Notes: generated by a model from the letters alone, not told the origin. 64,000 nucleotides of DNA from an uncultured Opitutia bacterium (GCA_903859715.1 CAIONS010000048.1:1-64000); one strand, 5' to 3'; positions 23,052 to 32,290 are shown, numbered from the stretch's first letter. Program-made: numbers and translations.

Positions 23052-26000
23052 ATGTGGATCGTCCGACTCGCCCTTCGCCGGCCCTACACCTTTGTCGTCG
23101 CCTCGATGCTGGTGCTGATCCTCGGCGTGTTCACCATCCTGAACACCCCGACCGACATCTTCCCGGACATCAACATCCCGGTGATCTCGGTGATCTTCAA
23201 TTACAGCGGCATGTCGCCCGACGACATGGAAAAGCACATCATCACGGGCTTTGAGCGCACGCTGACCACCACCGTCAACGACATCGAGCACACCGAGAGC
23301 CAGTCCCTTTACGGCGTCGCCACCGTCAAGATCTACTTCCAGCCCAACGCGAAGATTGAAACGGCCATCGCGCAGGTCGCCGCCATCTGCCAGACGTCCA
23401 TCCGCTCGATGCCGCCGGGCACGCAGCCCCCGATGGTGATCCAGTACAGCGCGTCGAACGTCCCGATCCTCCAGCTCTCGTTCTCAAGCGACACCCTCGC
23501 CGAGCAGGGCATGTTCGACCAGGCGATCAACTTCGTCCGCCCGCGGCTGGTGACCGTGCCCGGTGTCCAGATCCCCTATCCGTACGGCGGCAAACAGCGG
23601 CAGATCATGGTCGATCTGGATCCGGCGCGGCTTTACGCGTGGGGCATTTCGCCTTCCGACGTCTCCGCCGCGATCGGCGCGCAGAACCTGATTCTGCCCG
23701 CCGGCAATACCAAGATCGGCAACCAGGAATACCCGGTCATCCTCAACAGCAGCCCCGTCAAGGCCGACGATCTCAACAACCTTCCGATCAAGACGGTCAA
23801 CGGCACGCCCATCTACATCAAGGACGTGGCCCACGTACGCGACGGCTTCCAAGTCCAGACGAGCATGGTGCACGTCAGCGGCAAGCGCGGTGTGCTCTTG
23901 TCGATCATGAAGAACGGCGGCGCCTCGACCCTCGATGTCGTCGCCGGCATCAAGCACGCGCTCGAGTCCGTTTACCCGATTCTGCCAAAAGGCCTGAAGG
24001 TCACGCCGCTGTTCGACCAGTCGCTCTTCGTCCGCGCCTCCATCGAGGGCGTCGTCCGCGAGGCCGTCATCGCCGCCGGGCTGACCGCGCTCATGATTCT
24101 CGTTTTTCTCGGCAGCTGGCGCAGCACCGTGGTGGTCGTCACTTCCATCCCACTTTCGATCCTCGTCTCCATCATCGTCATGAGCTGGCTCGGCCAGACC
24201 TTGAACGTCATGACCCTCGGCGGCCTCGCGCTCGCGGTCGGCATCCTCGTGGACGACGCCACCGTGGAGATCGAGAACATCCATCGTAATCTGCACGAGG
24301 GAAAACGCCTCGTGCAGGCCATCCTCGACGGCGCATCCCAGATCGCCGTCCCCGCGTTCGTCTCGACCCTCTGTATCTGCATCGTGTTCATCCCGGTGGT
24401 CTTCATCAGCGGTTCGGCCAAGTTCCTGTTCATCCCGCTCGGCATGGCCGTCGCCTTCGCCATGCTGACGAGCTACCTGCTCAGCCGGACCCTGGTGCCG
24501 ACGATGGTGCACTACCTGCTCGCCAGCGAAGTGGAGATGTACGGTGGCAAGCTGGACAAAAGCGATCCGCATGCCGACCCCGAGAAGGCGAAGGCGAACG
24601 ACCCGCACCTGCAGCACCCGTATTACAGCGTGGGTGCCGCGCTGCGGTGGACACTCAAGTTTTTCGCCCCGGCCATCGCCGCGGTCGCCGTGGGTCTCGA
24701 GATTGTCACCCGCGCCGGCCACGATGCCACGGAGATTTTCACGATCGCCTTTGTCGTCCTCGTGGTCATCGCCGCGCTGCGCTATGCCCTCCAAAACGGC
24801 TACATCTGGAGATTCCATGAAAAATTCAACGTCCAGTTCGAGCGCGTCCGCCGGCAGTACGGCGGGCTGCTCGCCTGGGGCCTGGCGCACCGCGCTGCGG
24901 TGCTGGGCGTGTTCCTCCTGCTGGTGGCTAGCTCCGTGGCCCTCGTGGGGTTCGGCCTGATCGGCAAGGATTTCTTCCCGACCGTCGACGCCGGCCAGAT
25001 CCGTCTCCACGTGCGCTCCGCGCCCGGCACGCGCCTCGAGCAGACCGGGCGGATCTTCGCCGAGGTGGAAAAGGCCATCAAGGAGGTCATCCCGCCCGCA
25101 GAGATCGACACGCTCCTCGATAACATCGGCATCCCGAACAGCGGCATCAATCTCTCGCTCAGCGACGGATCGCTGATGTCTTCCGCCGACGGCGAAATCC
25201 TGCTCGCCCTCAAGCCCGGCCATAAGCCCACCGAGCAGTACATTGACCGGCTCACGCTGGAACTGCGGGCCAAGTTTCCCCGGCTCACGTTCTACTTCGC
25301 ACCGGCCGACATCGTTACGCAGGTGCTGAACTTCGGCATCGCCGCCCCGATCGACGTGCAGATCGAGGGCGTGACCTCCGATGCGCCCGCCAACTACATC
25401 GTCGCCAAACGCATCGCCGCCGAGATCGCCGGCCTGCCCGGCGCGGCCGACGTGCGCGTGCAGCAGGTGCCCCACACGCCCACCCTGTTCATGAACGTCG
25501 ACCGGACCCAGGCCAACTATGCCGGGCTCACCCAGCGCGACGTGGCCAACGACATGCTCGTGTCCCTCAGCGGCACCGCCCAGCAAAACCCGAATTACTG
25601 GCAGGACACCGTCCACGGCGTGCAATACAGCGTGCTGGTCCAGACCCCGCAGTACCGGATCGATTCGATCAACGCCCTGCAAAACCAGCCGGTCGTGCCA
25701 GCAGGGAGCCTCGTGCCGGGCGCAGCGTTTCACCCGGAGGCCCAACTCCTCGGCAGCGTCGCCGCCCTCGATCGTGGCGTGTCGCCGACCAACATCACCC
25801 ACTACAACCCGCGCCCCACCTTTGACGTGCTCGCCGGCGTCCGCGGCATGGATCTCGGCACCGTCGCAGCCGGCGTGCGCGCCATCGTCGCCCGCGAGCG
25901 CGCCAATCTGCCGAAGGGCAGCCTCATCACCATCCGCGGTCAGGTTCAGAGCATGGACTCTTCCTTCACCGGGCTCAGCTACGGCCTGATCTTCGCGATC

Positions 26001-26486
26001 ATCCTGGTTTACCTGCTGCTCGTCGTAAACTTCCAGTCCTGGCTCGATCCGCTCATCATTCTCATGGCACTGCCGGGCGCACTCGCAGGAATCCTGTGGA
26101 TGCTGTTTATCACGCAGACCACGATCAACGTCCCGTCACTCATGGGCGCGATCATGAGTATCGGCGTCGCGACGGCGAACAGCATCCTGATGATCACCTT
26201 CGCCAACGACCAGCGGAAGGAGGGCGCCAACGCCCATGACGCCGCGCTGGCCGCCGGTATGACCCGCCTGCGGCCTGTCATCATGACCGCCCTCGCGATG
26301 ATCATCGGCATGCTGCCGATGTCTTTGGGCCTCGGCGAAGGCGGCGAGCAGAACGCCCCGCTGGGCCGCGCCGTCATCGGCGGCCTGCTCATGGCCACGT
26401 TTGCCACGTTGTTCTTTGTCCCCGTCGTGTACAGTAAGCTGCGCGCCAAGGCGGCAGTGACCCAAGTCGAGGAGGAGTTGAAATAA
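23052..26486 (+). CDS. RND efflux pump inner-membrane transporter (AcrB/HAE-1-like)
   Basis: The 1144-residue protein has the RND architecture: a first transmembrane helix (residues 14-30), a large periplasmic porter loop (YSGMSPDDMEKHIITGFERTL), TM2-6 with the proton-relay Asp pair D401-D402 in GILVDDATVEIENI, a second porter loop and TM8-12 with a C-terminal GEGGEQNAPLGRAVIGG. It should export toxic compounds by proton antiport in a complex with the adaptor and outer-membrane protein encoded next. A charged insertion of about 60 residues (near 490-590) contains two extra hydrophobic segments and makes it longer than AcrB (1049). Substrates are unknown. Confidence 0.93.
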   Translation: MWIVRLALRRPYTFVVASMLVLILGVFTILNTPTDIFPDINIPVISVIFNYSGMSPDDMEKHIITGFERTLTTTVNDIEHTESQSLYGVATVKIYFQPNAKIETAIAQVAAICQTSIRSMPPGTQPPMVIQYSASNVPILQLSFSSDTLAEQGMFDQAINFVRPRLVTVPGVQIPYPYGGKQRQIMVDLDPARLYAWGISPSDVSAAIGAQNLILPAGNTKIGNQEYPVILNSSPVKADDLNNLPIKTVNGTPIYIKDVAHVRDGFQVQTSMVHVSGKRGVLLSIMKNGGASTLDVVAGIKHALESVYPILPKGLKVTPLFDQSLFVRASIEGVVREAVIAAGLTALMILVFLGSWRSTVVVVTSIPLSILVSIIVMSWLGQTLNVMTLGGLALAVGILVDDATVEIENIHRNLHEGKRLVQAILDGASQIAVPAFVSTLCICIVFIPVVFISGSAKFLFIPLGMAVAFAMLTSYLLSRTLVPTMVHYLLASEVEMYGGKLDKSDPHADPEKAKANDPHLQHPYYSVGAALRWTLKFFAPAIAAVAVGLEIVTRAGHDATEIFTIAFVVLVVIAALRYALQNGYIWRFHEKFNVQFERVRRQYGGLLAWGLAHRAAVLGVFLLLVASSVALVGFGLIGKDFFPTVDAGQIRLHVRSAPGTRLEQTGRIFAEVEKAIKEVIPPAEIDTLLDNIGIPNSGINLSLSDGSLMSSADGEILLALKPGHKPTEQYIDRLTLELRAKFPRLTFYFAPADIVTQVLNFGIAAPIDVQIEGVTSDAPANYIVAKRIAAEIAGLPGAADVRVQQVPHTPTLFMNVDRTQANYAGLTQRDVANDMLVSLSGTAQQNPNYWQDTVHGVQYSVLVQTPQYRIDSINALQNQPVVPAGSLVPGAAFHPEAQLLGSVAALDRGVSPTNITHYNPRPTFDVLAGVRGMDLGTVAAGVRAIVARERANLPKGSLITIRGQVQSMDSSFTGLSYGLIFAIILVYLLLVVNFQSWLDPLIILMALPGALAGILWMLFITQTTINVPSLMGAIMSIGVATANSILMITFANDQRKEGANAHDAALAAGMTRLRPVIMTALAMIIGMLPMSLGLGEGGEQNAPLGRAVIGGLLMATFATLFFVPVVYSKLRAKAAVTQVEEELK

Positions 26487-27730
26487 TGAAATCCAGCGAA
26501 CCCACCCCCGAAGATTTGCCCAAGGTCAGCCCGCGGGCGCTGACGATCATCGCCGCCGTCCTCGTCCTCGCCCTGGCCGGCTTTTTCTTGCTCGGCTTCT
26601 GGCCGCGCCACAACCGCATCAAGGAACGCGAAGAGCTCGCCCGCACCCTCCGCGACCAGCCGTTGGTCGTCCAGGTCGTCCATCCGAAGACCACGAAAAA
26701 GCCTGTAACGCTCACCCTGCCCGCCGACGTTCGCGCCTATGCCGCCACGGCGCTCTACGCCCGTATCAATGGTTACCTGGCCTCGTGGAAAGCCGATATC
26801 AACGACCGCGTCAAACAGGGCGATGTTCTCGCTGTCATCGCCGCCCCGGACACGGATGCGGATCTCGAACAGGCCGAGGCCAACTTGAAGCAGCTGCAGG
26901 CCAACTATGACCTCACGCTGGCCACCGATCAGCGCTACCAGGGCCTGGTCGCCACGCAGGGCGTGACCCAGCAGCAGTTGGATCAGTTTCATTCAGCTGC
27001 CGAGCAGGCCAAAGCCGCCGTCGTGTCCGCCGCTGCCGCCGTCGACCGGCTAAAGGCGCTGACTGGCTTCGAGACGATCCGGGCCCCGTTCGACGGGATC
27101 GTCACCGCGCGCAACTACGATGTCGGCGCCCTGATCTCGTCCGCCAACATCGGCCCGGGACAGGAGCTGTTCGACGTGGCGGCCGATGACCGCCTCCGGG
27201 TCTACGTCAATGTGCCTCAGGCCTATGCTCCCCAGATCGCCTTCGACCAGCCCGTGACCCTCGCGCTCGAGCAGAATTATCCGGGCCGCAAGTTCACCGG
27301 CTCGGTCCGGCGTTCGTCCGGCACGCTCGACCCGGTGACCCGCACGCTGCGGACTGAACTGGAATTCAAAAACAACGATCCGGTCTATCGCATTTTTCCC
27401 GGCATGTACGGCGAGGCGGTCTTCACCATCAAGCGCGAGGCGCCGGTCCTGACCGTGCCCACCAGTGCGCTGCTCTTCGAGGGCGACGGAAAACTCGTCG
27501 CGGTGGTCAGCGCGGAAAACAAAATCCATTTCGCGAAGATTTCCCCGGGCAGCGACCACGGCACCGAGATCGAGGTCGTCGCCGGCCTGAAGGGCGACGA
27601 ATGGATCGTCTCCAATCCTGGCGAGCAACTGACCGAGGGCGTCACGGTTTCCCCCGTTTCCGACACTCCGGGAGCCACGGCACCCGGCGCCGCGGCCCCG
27701 GCAGCTCCGCCGCCCGCGAACGAAAAGTGA
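26486..27730 (+). CDS. RND efflux periplasmic adaptor (membrane fusion protein)
   Basis: A 414-residue adaptor anchored by an N-terminal hydrophobic segment (LTIIAAVLVLALAGFFLLGF). It has the biotinyl-lipoyl half motif (ALYARINGYLASWKADINDRVKQGDVLAVI), an alpha-hairpin of about 60 residues (ADLEQAEANLKQLQANYDLT...VTQQQLDQFHSAAEQ), then the beta-barrel GFETIRAPFDGIVTARNYDVGALI. The start ATG shares one base with the TAA of the pump gene (TAATG), so translation is coupled. The C-terminus is a Pro/Ala-rich tail. Confidence 0.93.
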   Translation: MKSSEPTPEDLPKVSPRALTIIAAVLVLALAGFFLLGFWPRHNRIKEREELARTLRDQPLVVQVVHPKTTKKPVTLTLPADVRAYAATALYARINGYLASWKADINDRVKQGDVLAVIAAPDTDADLEQAEANLKQLQANYDLTLATDQRYQGLVATQGVTQQQLDQFHSAAEQAKAAVVSAAAAVDRLKALTGFETIRAPFDGIVTARNYDVGALISSANIGPGQELFDVAADDRLRVYVNVPQAYAPQIAFDQPVTLALEQNYPGRKFTGSVRRSSGTLDPVTRTLRTELEFKNNDPVYRIFPGMYGEAVFTIKREAPVLTVPTSALLFEGDGKLVAVVSAENKIHFAKISPGSDHGTEIEVVAGLKGDEWIVSNPGEQLTEGVTVSPVSDTPGATAPGAAAPAAPPPANEK

Positions 27731-27735
27731 GGCCG

Positions 27736-29193
27736 ATGTCGCACAGCACCCTAAGGCACGCAGGGCTCGGCTGGGCCGGATGTCTGCTGGCCGTTCTTGG
27801 CCTCAGCGGTGTGACCGGCTGCGTCGACCAGACCAAGGAAGTGCAGACCTACCGCGACGTGCTGGACGCGAATCTGCCAAGGCCCAAGCCGCTGGAGCCC
27901 GGCGAAACGCTGACGCTGGAACGCGCACTCGCCTTGGCCAACGCCGACAACGAGCAGCTCGCATCACAGGGCGAGACGTACCTGCAGTCGCTGATCAACA
28001 AGAACCGCGCCGTCGCGGCGTTTCTCCCTTCGGTCAGCTTCCAGCCGAATTTCACCCTGGAGCAGGCCCCCAAGGGCGGCGCCACGGCCTCTCCCGGCGC
28101 GCCTTCCACGAGCGCCGCAGCGGCCGCGGCCAGCGCGGGCGGCTATGTGCAGCAGGGCAATGTGCTGCGCCGCTTCGAGGCGCCGGTGGTCGGCAGCATG
28201 AATTTTTCGTATTACAGCGTGCCCACGCTAAAGGGCGCGGAAATGACCATCGTGCAGCAGCGCCAGTTGCTGATCGATGCGCAGGCGACCGTGCTGCTGA
28301 ATGTCGCCCAGACCTACTACCAGGTCCTGATCTCCACCCGGCAGGCCGGCGTGCTGCAGGACTCGCTGGCGTTGCAGGCGGCCCGGGTTCGCGACGTCGA
28401 GGGACGCTTCAAGGTCCGGCTGGCACTCGCCCTCGAAGTGGCCCAGGCGCGTTCGGCCGAGTCCGCCACCCAAGTGCTGCTGACCCAGGTGGACAACGAC
28501 GTACGCAATGGCCGCCGCACGCTGGCCGTGCTCATCGGCGCCGCGCAGGTCGACGGTCCCTTGGTAGACGAAAGCGTCCCGCCGGAACAGCTCGCGCCCG
28601 TCACCACTTTCGTCGAGCAAGCCGTGGCCCACCGCCCGGACCTGCTGGCTGCGCAGGCGGGGGTCAAGGCCGCGCACTACGCGGTCGATGCCGCGGTGTC
28701 CGAGTATTACCCGTCGGTTTCGCTCAACGTCGCGGGCTTTCTCTACCGGGAAAATTATGCCAACGCCACCAAGTGGGACGGCATTCTGCTGGCCAACCTG
28801 CCGATCTTTTCGCCCGGCACCATCAAGGCCGACGTCCGCACCGCGTGGTCCCGCCTGCGCCAGGCAGCCCTGTTCGAGTCCTACCTGCGCCGTCAAATCG
28901 AACAGGGCGTGCAGAGCGCCTACGATAATTTCATCACGAGCGGCGGCCAGCTGGCCGAACTGCAGCGGGAGGTGCAGGCCGCGTCGGATGCCTATCAACA
29001 GTCGGTCCAACTCGAGAAGAACGGCCTGGCCATTCCGCTGGATGTGCTGACCGCCCAGAACACGCTGCTCAATGCGCAGCTCCAATATGCCAGTGAAGCG
29101 TTCAGCCGCACCGTCTATTATCTGGACCTGCTCCGCGCCACCGGCGATCTGAGCCCCCGCACACCGGCGAGCCTCCAAGCCCCGAAGCCGTAA
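27736..29193 (+). CDS. TolC-family outer-membrane efflux lipoprotein
   Basis: A 485-residue outer-membrane factor. The signal peptide ends in a lipobox SGVTGC, Cys29, so it is an OprM-type lipoprotein. Two OEP repeats with long coiled helices are seen (LTLERALALANADNEQLASQGETYLQSLINK; VLLNVAQTYYQVLIST; and VEQAVAHRPDLLAAQAGVKAAHYAVDAAVSEYYPSV). It supplies the exit duct for the pump encoded just upstream. ATG at 27736 is five bases after the adaptor stop. An Ala/Gly-rich insert at about residues 118-140 is low complexity. Confidence 0.93.
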   Translation: MSHSTLRHAGLGWAGCLLAVLGLSGVTGCVDQTKEVQTYRDVLDANLPRPKPLEPGETLTLERALALANADNEQLASQGETYLQSLINKNRAVAAFLPSVSFQPNFTLEQAPKGGATASPGAPSTSAAAAAASAGGYVQQGNVLRRFEAPVVGSMNFSYYSVPTLKGAEMTIVQQRQLLIDAQATVLLNVAQTYYQVLISTRQAGVLQDSLALQAARVRDVEGRFKVRLALALEVAQARSAESATQVLLTQVDNDVRNGRRTLAVLIGAAQVDGPLVDESVPPEQLAPVTTFVEQAVAHRPDLLAAQAGVKAAHYAVDAAVSEYYPSVSLNVAGFLYRENYANATKWDGILLANLPIFSPGTIKADVRTAWSRLRQAALFESYLRRQIEQGVQSAYDNFITSGGQLAELQREVQAASDAYQQSVQLEKNGLAIPLDVLTAQNTLLNAQLQYASEAFSRTVYYLDLLRATGDLSPRTPASLQAPKP

Positions 29194-29315
29194 GGATCGG
29201 CATCGGGCTTCCCGTCACCAGCGGTCGCGGACCGCACCCATGACCCGCCGCCCGGCCGCGCGGGTTCGACCGAAACTGCATTGACCGGCCATGCGGGCTG
29301 TACCACGTTTCAAGT

Positions 29316-29585
29316 ATGACGACCCCGCGCTCCTTAGGATTTGGTCTGCTCAGCATGCTTGTTCTCGCCGGCTGCGCCACTCCTGCCAAGGACCCCAAGC
29401 AGGCCTCCGCCAAGAAGATCGAGTACGTCTACTACACGCCGACTGGGAGCAACATCGCCATCCGCGTGCCCAAGGATCAGGTGCAGACGACCGACGAGGA
29501 GACCCGTCAGTCGCAGGAAGGACTGGCTACGATTCAGCAGCGCGGCATGAGCTCTCCCGCGAGAAGCGATACGGGCAACAAGTAA
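29316..29585 (+). CDS. Small lipoprotein, function unknown
   Basis: An 89-residue protein with a short signal peptide and a lipobox VLAGC (Cys20). The mature part is hydrophilic (KKIEYVYYTPTGSNIAIRVPKDQVQTTDEE) with no recognised domain. It follows the efflux operon by 122 bases, so it may be a separate unit. Small lipoproteins of this kind, with IEYVYYTPTGSNIPIRV-like sequence, recur in Opitutaceae-like genomes as far as I recall, but no role is known. Confidence 0.75.
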   Translation: MTTPRSLGFGLLSMLVLAGCATPAKDPKQASAKKIEYVYYTPTGSNIAIRVPKDQVQTTDEETRQSQEGLATIQQRGMSSPARSDTGNK

Positions 29586-29759
29586 TCCGATTACGGCGGG
29601 TTACCGCTCGTCGTACGGCTTGCTTTGTCATCGCGATTCCAGCGTCGCTGGGCGCGACAATCCATCTGTCGCATCTCCTCCGTCGTCTCCCGGCATTCGC
29701 CCTTGAGCGGCCGTACAGATGACGATTCGCTGGCGGCCATCGTCCAAGACGATCCACCC

Positions 29760-30017
29760 ATGAGCCTCGAACTGAACAAGGAAGATCTTCCGGCCATCGT
29801 CGCCTCGCTCCAGCGCTACTTCCGCGAAGAGCTCGATACCGAGCTGAGCGAAATGCGGGCCAGGTTCCTGCTCGACTACTTCCAGAAAGAAATCGCCCCC
29901 TTCGCGTACAACCGCGGCGTCAGCGACGCCGAGCGCTACTTCCGATCCAAAGTGGAAGACCTGCCCGCCACCTGCTTCGAAGACGGCCTGACCTATTGGG
30001 CCGGCAAAAGAAAATAG
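29760..30017 (+). CDS. DUF2164 family protein
   Basis: An 85-residue soluble protein matching DUF2164: LNKEDLPAIVASLQRYFREELDTELSEMRARFLLDYFQKEIAPFAYNRGVSDAERYFRSKVEDL (quoted in outline only around RYFREEL, LLDYFQKEIAPFAYNRGV and DAERYF). ATG 29760 starts the conserved region; the longer frame upstream has no family similarity. The function of this widespread bacterial family is unknown. It stands alone just left of the decayed tRNA copy at 30034. Confidence 0.85.
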   Translation: MSLELNKEDLPAIVASLQRYFREELDTELSEMRARFLLDYFQKEIAPFAYNRGVSDAERYFRSKVEDLPATCFEDGLTYWAGKRK

Positions 30018-30033
30018 CCTTACCGAAAGAGCG

Positions 30034-30064
30034 AAGGCTGGTACAGGCGGCGAGAGTCGAAGCC
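30034..30064 (-). repeat. Decayed copy of the tRNA-Gly(CCC) 3' end, attachment-site-like
   Basis: This 31-base stretch matches the 3' end of the tRNA gene and its flank (31548..31578) at 27 of 31 positions: it includes the T-loop, acceptor strand, encoded CCA and the outside bases AAGGC. The match stops inside the T-stem, where integrase crossover sites in tRNA genes often lie. Both copies are preceded by GCCTTACCG at similar distance. It is in direct orientation with the tRNA, 1.5 kb away. Confidence 0.65.
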
Positions 30065-30108
30065 ATCCGCCACCATCGTTGCACCCTAACGGTTCTTTGA
30101 TGCAGAAA

Positions 30109-30558
30109 CTATTTTTTGGCCTGATTATTGGGAAAACTCACTCCCGTTCCAAAAAAACACTCATTCGAAATTATCTTTCCGTCTTTGAGTTTAAAAAGCT
30201 CGGTGTTCCGAAATAACCTGCCGTCGTTGGTCCAGCCATTGTAGGTCACAAGGGCGTCATCGCCGGCCACGATCACCTTTTCCAAATCAAACTTCTTGGT
30301 GTTGGCGGCATTGGGCCAGCACCGCTCCTTGTACACTTTCAAATCAATCCGATTATCGCCGGCCGGGCTGGTGAAGGTGAAGTTGTCCGCGAGAATCAAC
30401 TCCAGCATGTGCCAGTCCTTTTTTTCGTAAGCGGAGTAATATTGGCGAATGATTTTTTCGTTCATTGTAATGTCCGGTGATTTCTGTGCGAAACATGCAA
30501 CGGCGGACATGCTTATCCATACCGTGAGGAGGGTCGCAAAGATTTTAGTCGTTTTCAT
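30109..30558 (-). CDS. Exported NTF2/SnoaL-like protein
   Basis: A 149-residue protein with a signal peptide (FATLLTVWISMSAVACFA) and an NTF2-like cone fold: EKIIRQYYSAYEKKDWHMLELILADNFTFTSPAGD, then VIVAGDDALVTYNGWTNDGRLFRNTELFKLKDGKIIS. Proteins of this fold range from small-molecule isomerases to binding proteins; no catalytic set stands out. Base composition is clearly lower in GC than the neighbours, and Lys, Asn and Phe use is higher. Together with the flanking tRNA fragment this suggests acquisition by transfer. ATG 30558 begins the signal peptide. Confidence 0.78.
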   Translation of the reverse strand: MKTTKIFATLLTVWISMSAVACFAQKSPDITMNEKIIRQYYSAYEKKDWHMLELILADNFTFTSPAGDNRIDLKVYKERCWPNAANTKKFDLEKVIVAGDDALVTYNGWTNDGRLFRNTELFKLKDGKIISNECFFGTGVSFPNNQAKK

Positions 30559-30626
30559 ATTTATTGCACATGCACACGGGATTTGAAGCACACTACTGGG
30601 GCTGCGGGCGAATCAGAAAGGGCAGG

Positions 30627-31439
30627 TCAATGCTCTTGAAGCAATTTAGGACTGTTTCGTAGCGATGCGACGACGATCCAGGCCGACGCAGCTAACAAGA
30701 AGGTCAGGAAGGTCTCGGACCATTGAGTCTGCGTTGAAGCCGCCCACGCAGGCACGGGGTGCGCGAAATAACTCGGCAGCCAGACCAAGCCACCGAAAAG
30801 GCTGATCATGATGGCTTCCAGGGTCGCCGCCAAACGGGGTCGAAACCCAACAATAAGGCCGAGGCCCGCGGCAACGTGGCCGGCTCCGGTAAGATACACG
30901 AAGCCCATCCGACCGGGCAGCCACGCCGGCACCATGGCCGCGGTATATGTGGCGTAGGCGAAATGTGCGGCGCCATACACCACGCACGCCGCACCAAAAA
31001 GAACGCGCGCCGCATGAAGCGCCCGGTTGCCAGTCATTATTGTCACCTGTGGCGCGGATAATTGCCGGCGCAGCATAGCATGGAGAATCCATATGCCTGC
31101 CAGTGATCCCAAGGCTTCGCTCATACCGTACCAGGAGCCGATGATCAGGGGCTTGGACAAAATTGGGTGCACGCCTGCCATGGCCCAGATCGCTTCGTAC
31201 ACTCCGATCATGATCGCGCTGGCCAAAGCGGTGCGCGCAAAAAACAGGCCGGCACTGGCCGCCAGCAAGATCGCCCCAGACCCATACACCCAAACATCCG
31301 GCCAGGGAAACGAAGCCGGAAACGGCCCCATGATCGGCGCAAAGTTGCCGTAGACCAAACTGAGTCCGGCCAGGCCGGCTAGCGAGATTCCGTAGAGAGC
31401 ATGGCCGAATCCGGTTATTCGCACGAGGAGAGCGCTCAT
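30627..31439 (-). CDS. Multi-spanning membrane protein, DoxX-like, function unknown
   Basis: A 270-residue hydrophobic protein with about eight predicted membrane segments in two similar halves (FGHALYGISLAGLAGLSLVYG and ARVLFGAACVVYGAAHFAYA). The layout and the G-H-A and FAY patterns recall DoxX/DUF4149-like proteins. No catalytic motif is visible. It is 69 bases upstream of the NTF2-like gene on the same strand, so the two may be co-transcribed as cargo of the tRNA-bounded segment. Confidence 0.65.
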   Translation of the reverse strand: MSALLVRITGFGHALYGISLAGLAGLSLVYGNFAPIMGPFPASFPWPDVWVYGSGAILLAASAGLFFARTALASAIMIGVYEAIWAMAGVHPILSKPLIIGSWYGMSEALGSLAGIWILHAMLRRQLSAPQVTIMTGNRALHAARVLFGAACVVYGAAHFAYATYTAAMVPAWLPGRMGFVYLTGAGHVAAGLGLIVGFRPRLAATLEAIMISLFGGLVWLPSYFAHPVPAWAASTQTQWSETFLTFLLAASAWIVVASLRNSPKLLQEH

Positions 31440-31552
31440 AGACGTAGTGCGTGATTGATTTGAGACCCTGCAGAGCCCGGCCTTCCTTCGTCCGTTCGGC
31501 GACGGCGGGCAGCCTTTGCTCCCGCCTGCCTTACCGTCGGTTATCTCAAGGC

Positions 31553-31626
31553 TGGTGCGGGCGGCGGGAGTCGAACCCGCCTCTCATGCTTGGGAAGCAC
31601 ACATATTACCGATATACTACGCCCGC
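31553..31626 (-). tRNA. tRNA-Gly (anticodon CCC)
   Basis: A 74-base gene with acceptor GCGGGCG/CGCCCGC, D-arm with ATCGGTAAT, anticodon loop TTCCCAA (CCC, reading GGG), T-arm GCGGG-TTCGACT-CCCGC, discriminator A and encoded CCA. The anticodon stem contains G-U pairs but closes. A weak hairpin GCCTT...AAGGC follows. A degraded copy of its 3' end lies at 30034..30064. Confidence 0.93.
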
Positions 31627-31670
31627 AAAAACAACGGCCGAAACAAAAGGAGATCGCCGGCCCGCCGCAA

Positions 31671-32270
31671 TCACGAATACGCGCGGCGGCCGTCCAGGGC
31701 ACTCTTTAGCGTGACCGAATCCGCGTACAGCACGCCTCCGCCGCTCGGCAGGCCGAAGCCGATCCGCGTGGTCTTCACCGGCCGGCCTGTCGCCGCCAGT
31801 TGCTCCGTCAGGTAGTGACACGTCGCCTCGCCTTCGACGTCGTTCGAGAGCGCGAGGATCAGCTCGGTCACCTCCCCTGTCGCCACGCGCGCCAGCAGCG
31901 ATGCGAAATTCAAATCGTTGGGACCCACCCCGTGGATTGGCGAAAGTTTCCCATGCAGCACATGATACGCCCCGCGGTACGCGCCGCTGCGTTCCAGCGC
32001 CACGAGGTCGGGCACATGCTCGACGACACAGACGACCGAGCCGTCGCGCCGCTCATCCGCGCAGATTGCGCACAGTTCGCCCTCGGCCAGGTTGCCGCAG
32101 CGTGTGCAGCGCCGCACGGAGCGGGCCGCTTCCTCAAGTGCGGTCACCAACGCCGCCAGCCGCTCCGGTTTCTCCACGAGCAGATTCAGCGCAATCCGCT
32201 CCGATGAGCGGTAGCCCAGCCCCGGCAGCTGCTTCAGGTGCTTCTGCAGTTTCTCAAACGCCGGTGTCAT
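31671..32270 (-). CDS. recR: Recombination mediator RecR
   Basis: The 199-residue product has the helix-hairpin-helix KHLKQLPGLGYRSSERIAL, the zinc finger CTRCGNLAEGELCAICAD (four Cys), and a Toprim domain (VCVVEHVPDLVALERSGAYRG, LILALSNDVEGEATCHYL). RecR works with RecO (and RecF) to load RecA on single-stranded DNA at gaps. Length matches the family. It follows the ybaB-type gene, the usual order, separated by a palindromic repeat of about 160 bases. Confidence 0.95.
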   Translation of the reverse strand: MTPAFEKLQKHLKQLPGLGYRSSERIALNLLVEKPERLAALVTALEEAARSVRRCTRCGNLAEGELCAICADERRDGSVVCVVEHVPDLVALERSGAYRGAYHVLHGKLSPIHGVGPNDLNFASLLARVATGEVTELILALSNDVEGEATCHYLTEQLAATGRPVKTTRIGFGLPSGGGVLYADSVTLKSALDGRRAYS

Positions 32271-32290
32271 GACTTAATACCAACCCGTTG

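Noticed and set aside
23484-25802. A 772-codon antisense frame within the RND pump gene
   Set aside because: It is dominated by Gly, Asp, His and Arg with no domain, as expected from the complement of a biased GC-rich gene.
29591-29797. Minus-strand frame in front of the DUF2164 gene
   Set aside because: No recognisable family, overlaps the true DUF2164 start and shows no ribosome-binding site; treated as non-coding.
30109-31439. A prophage or complete integrative element at tRNA-Gly
   Set aside because: No integrase, phage or transfer gene lies between the tRNA and its duplicated end; only two cargo-like genes remain.
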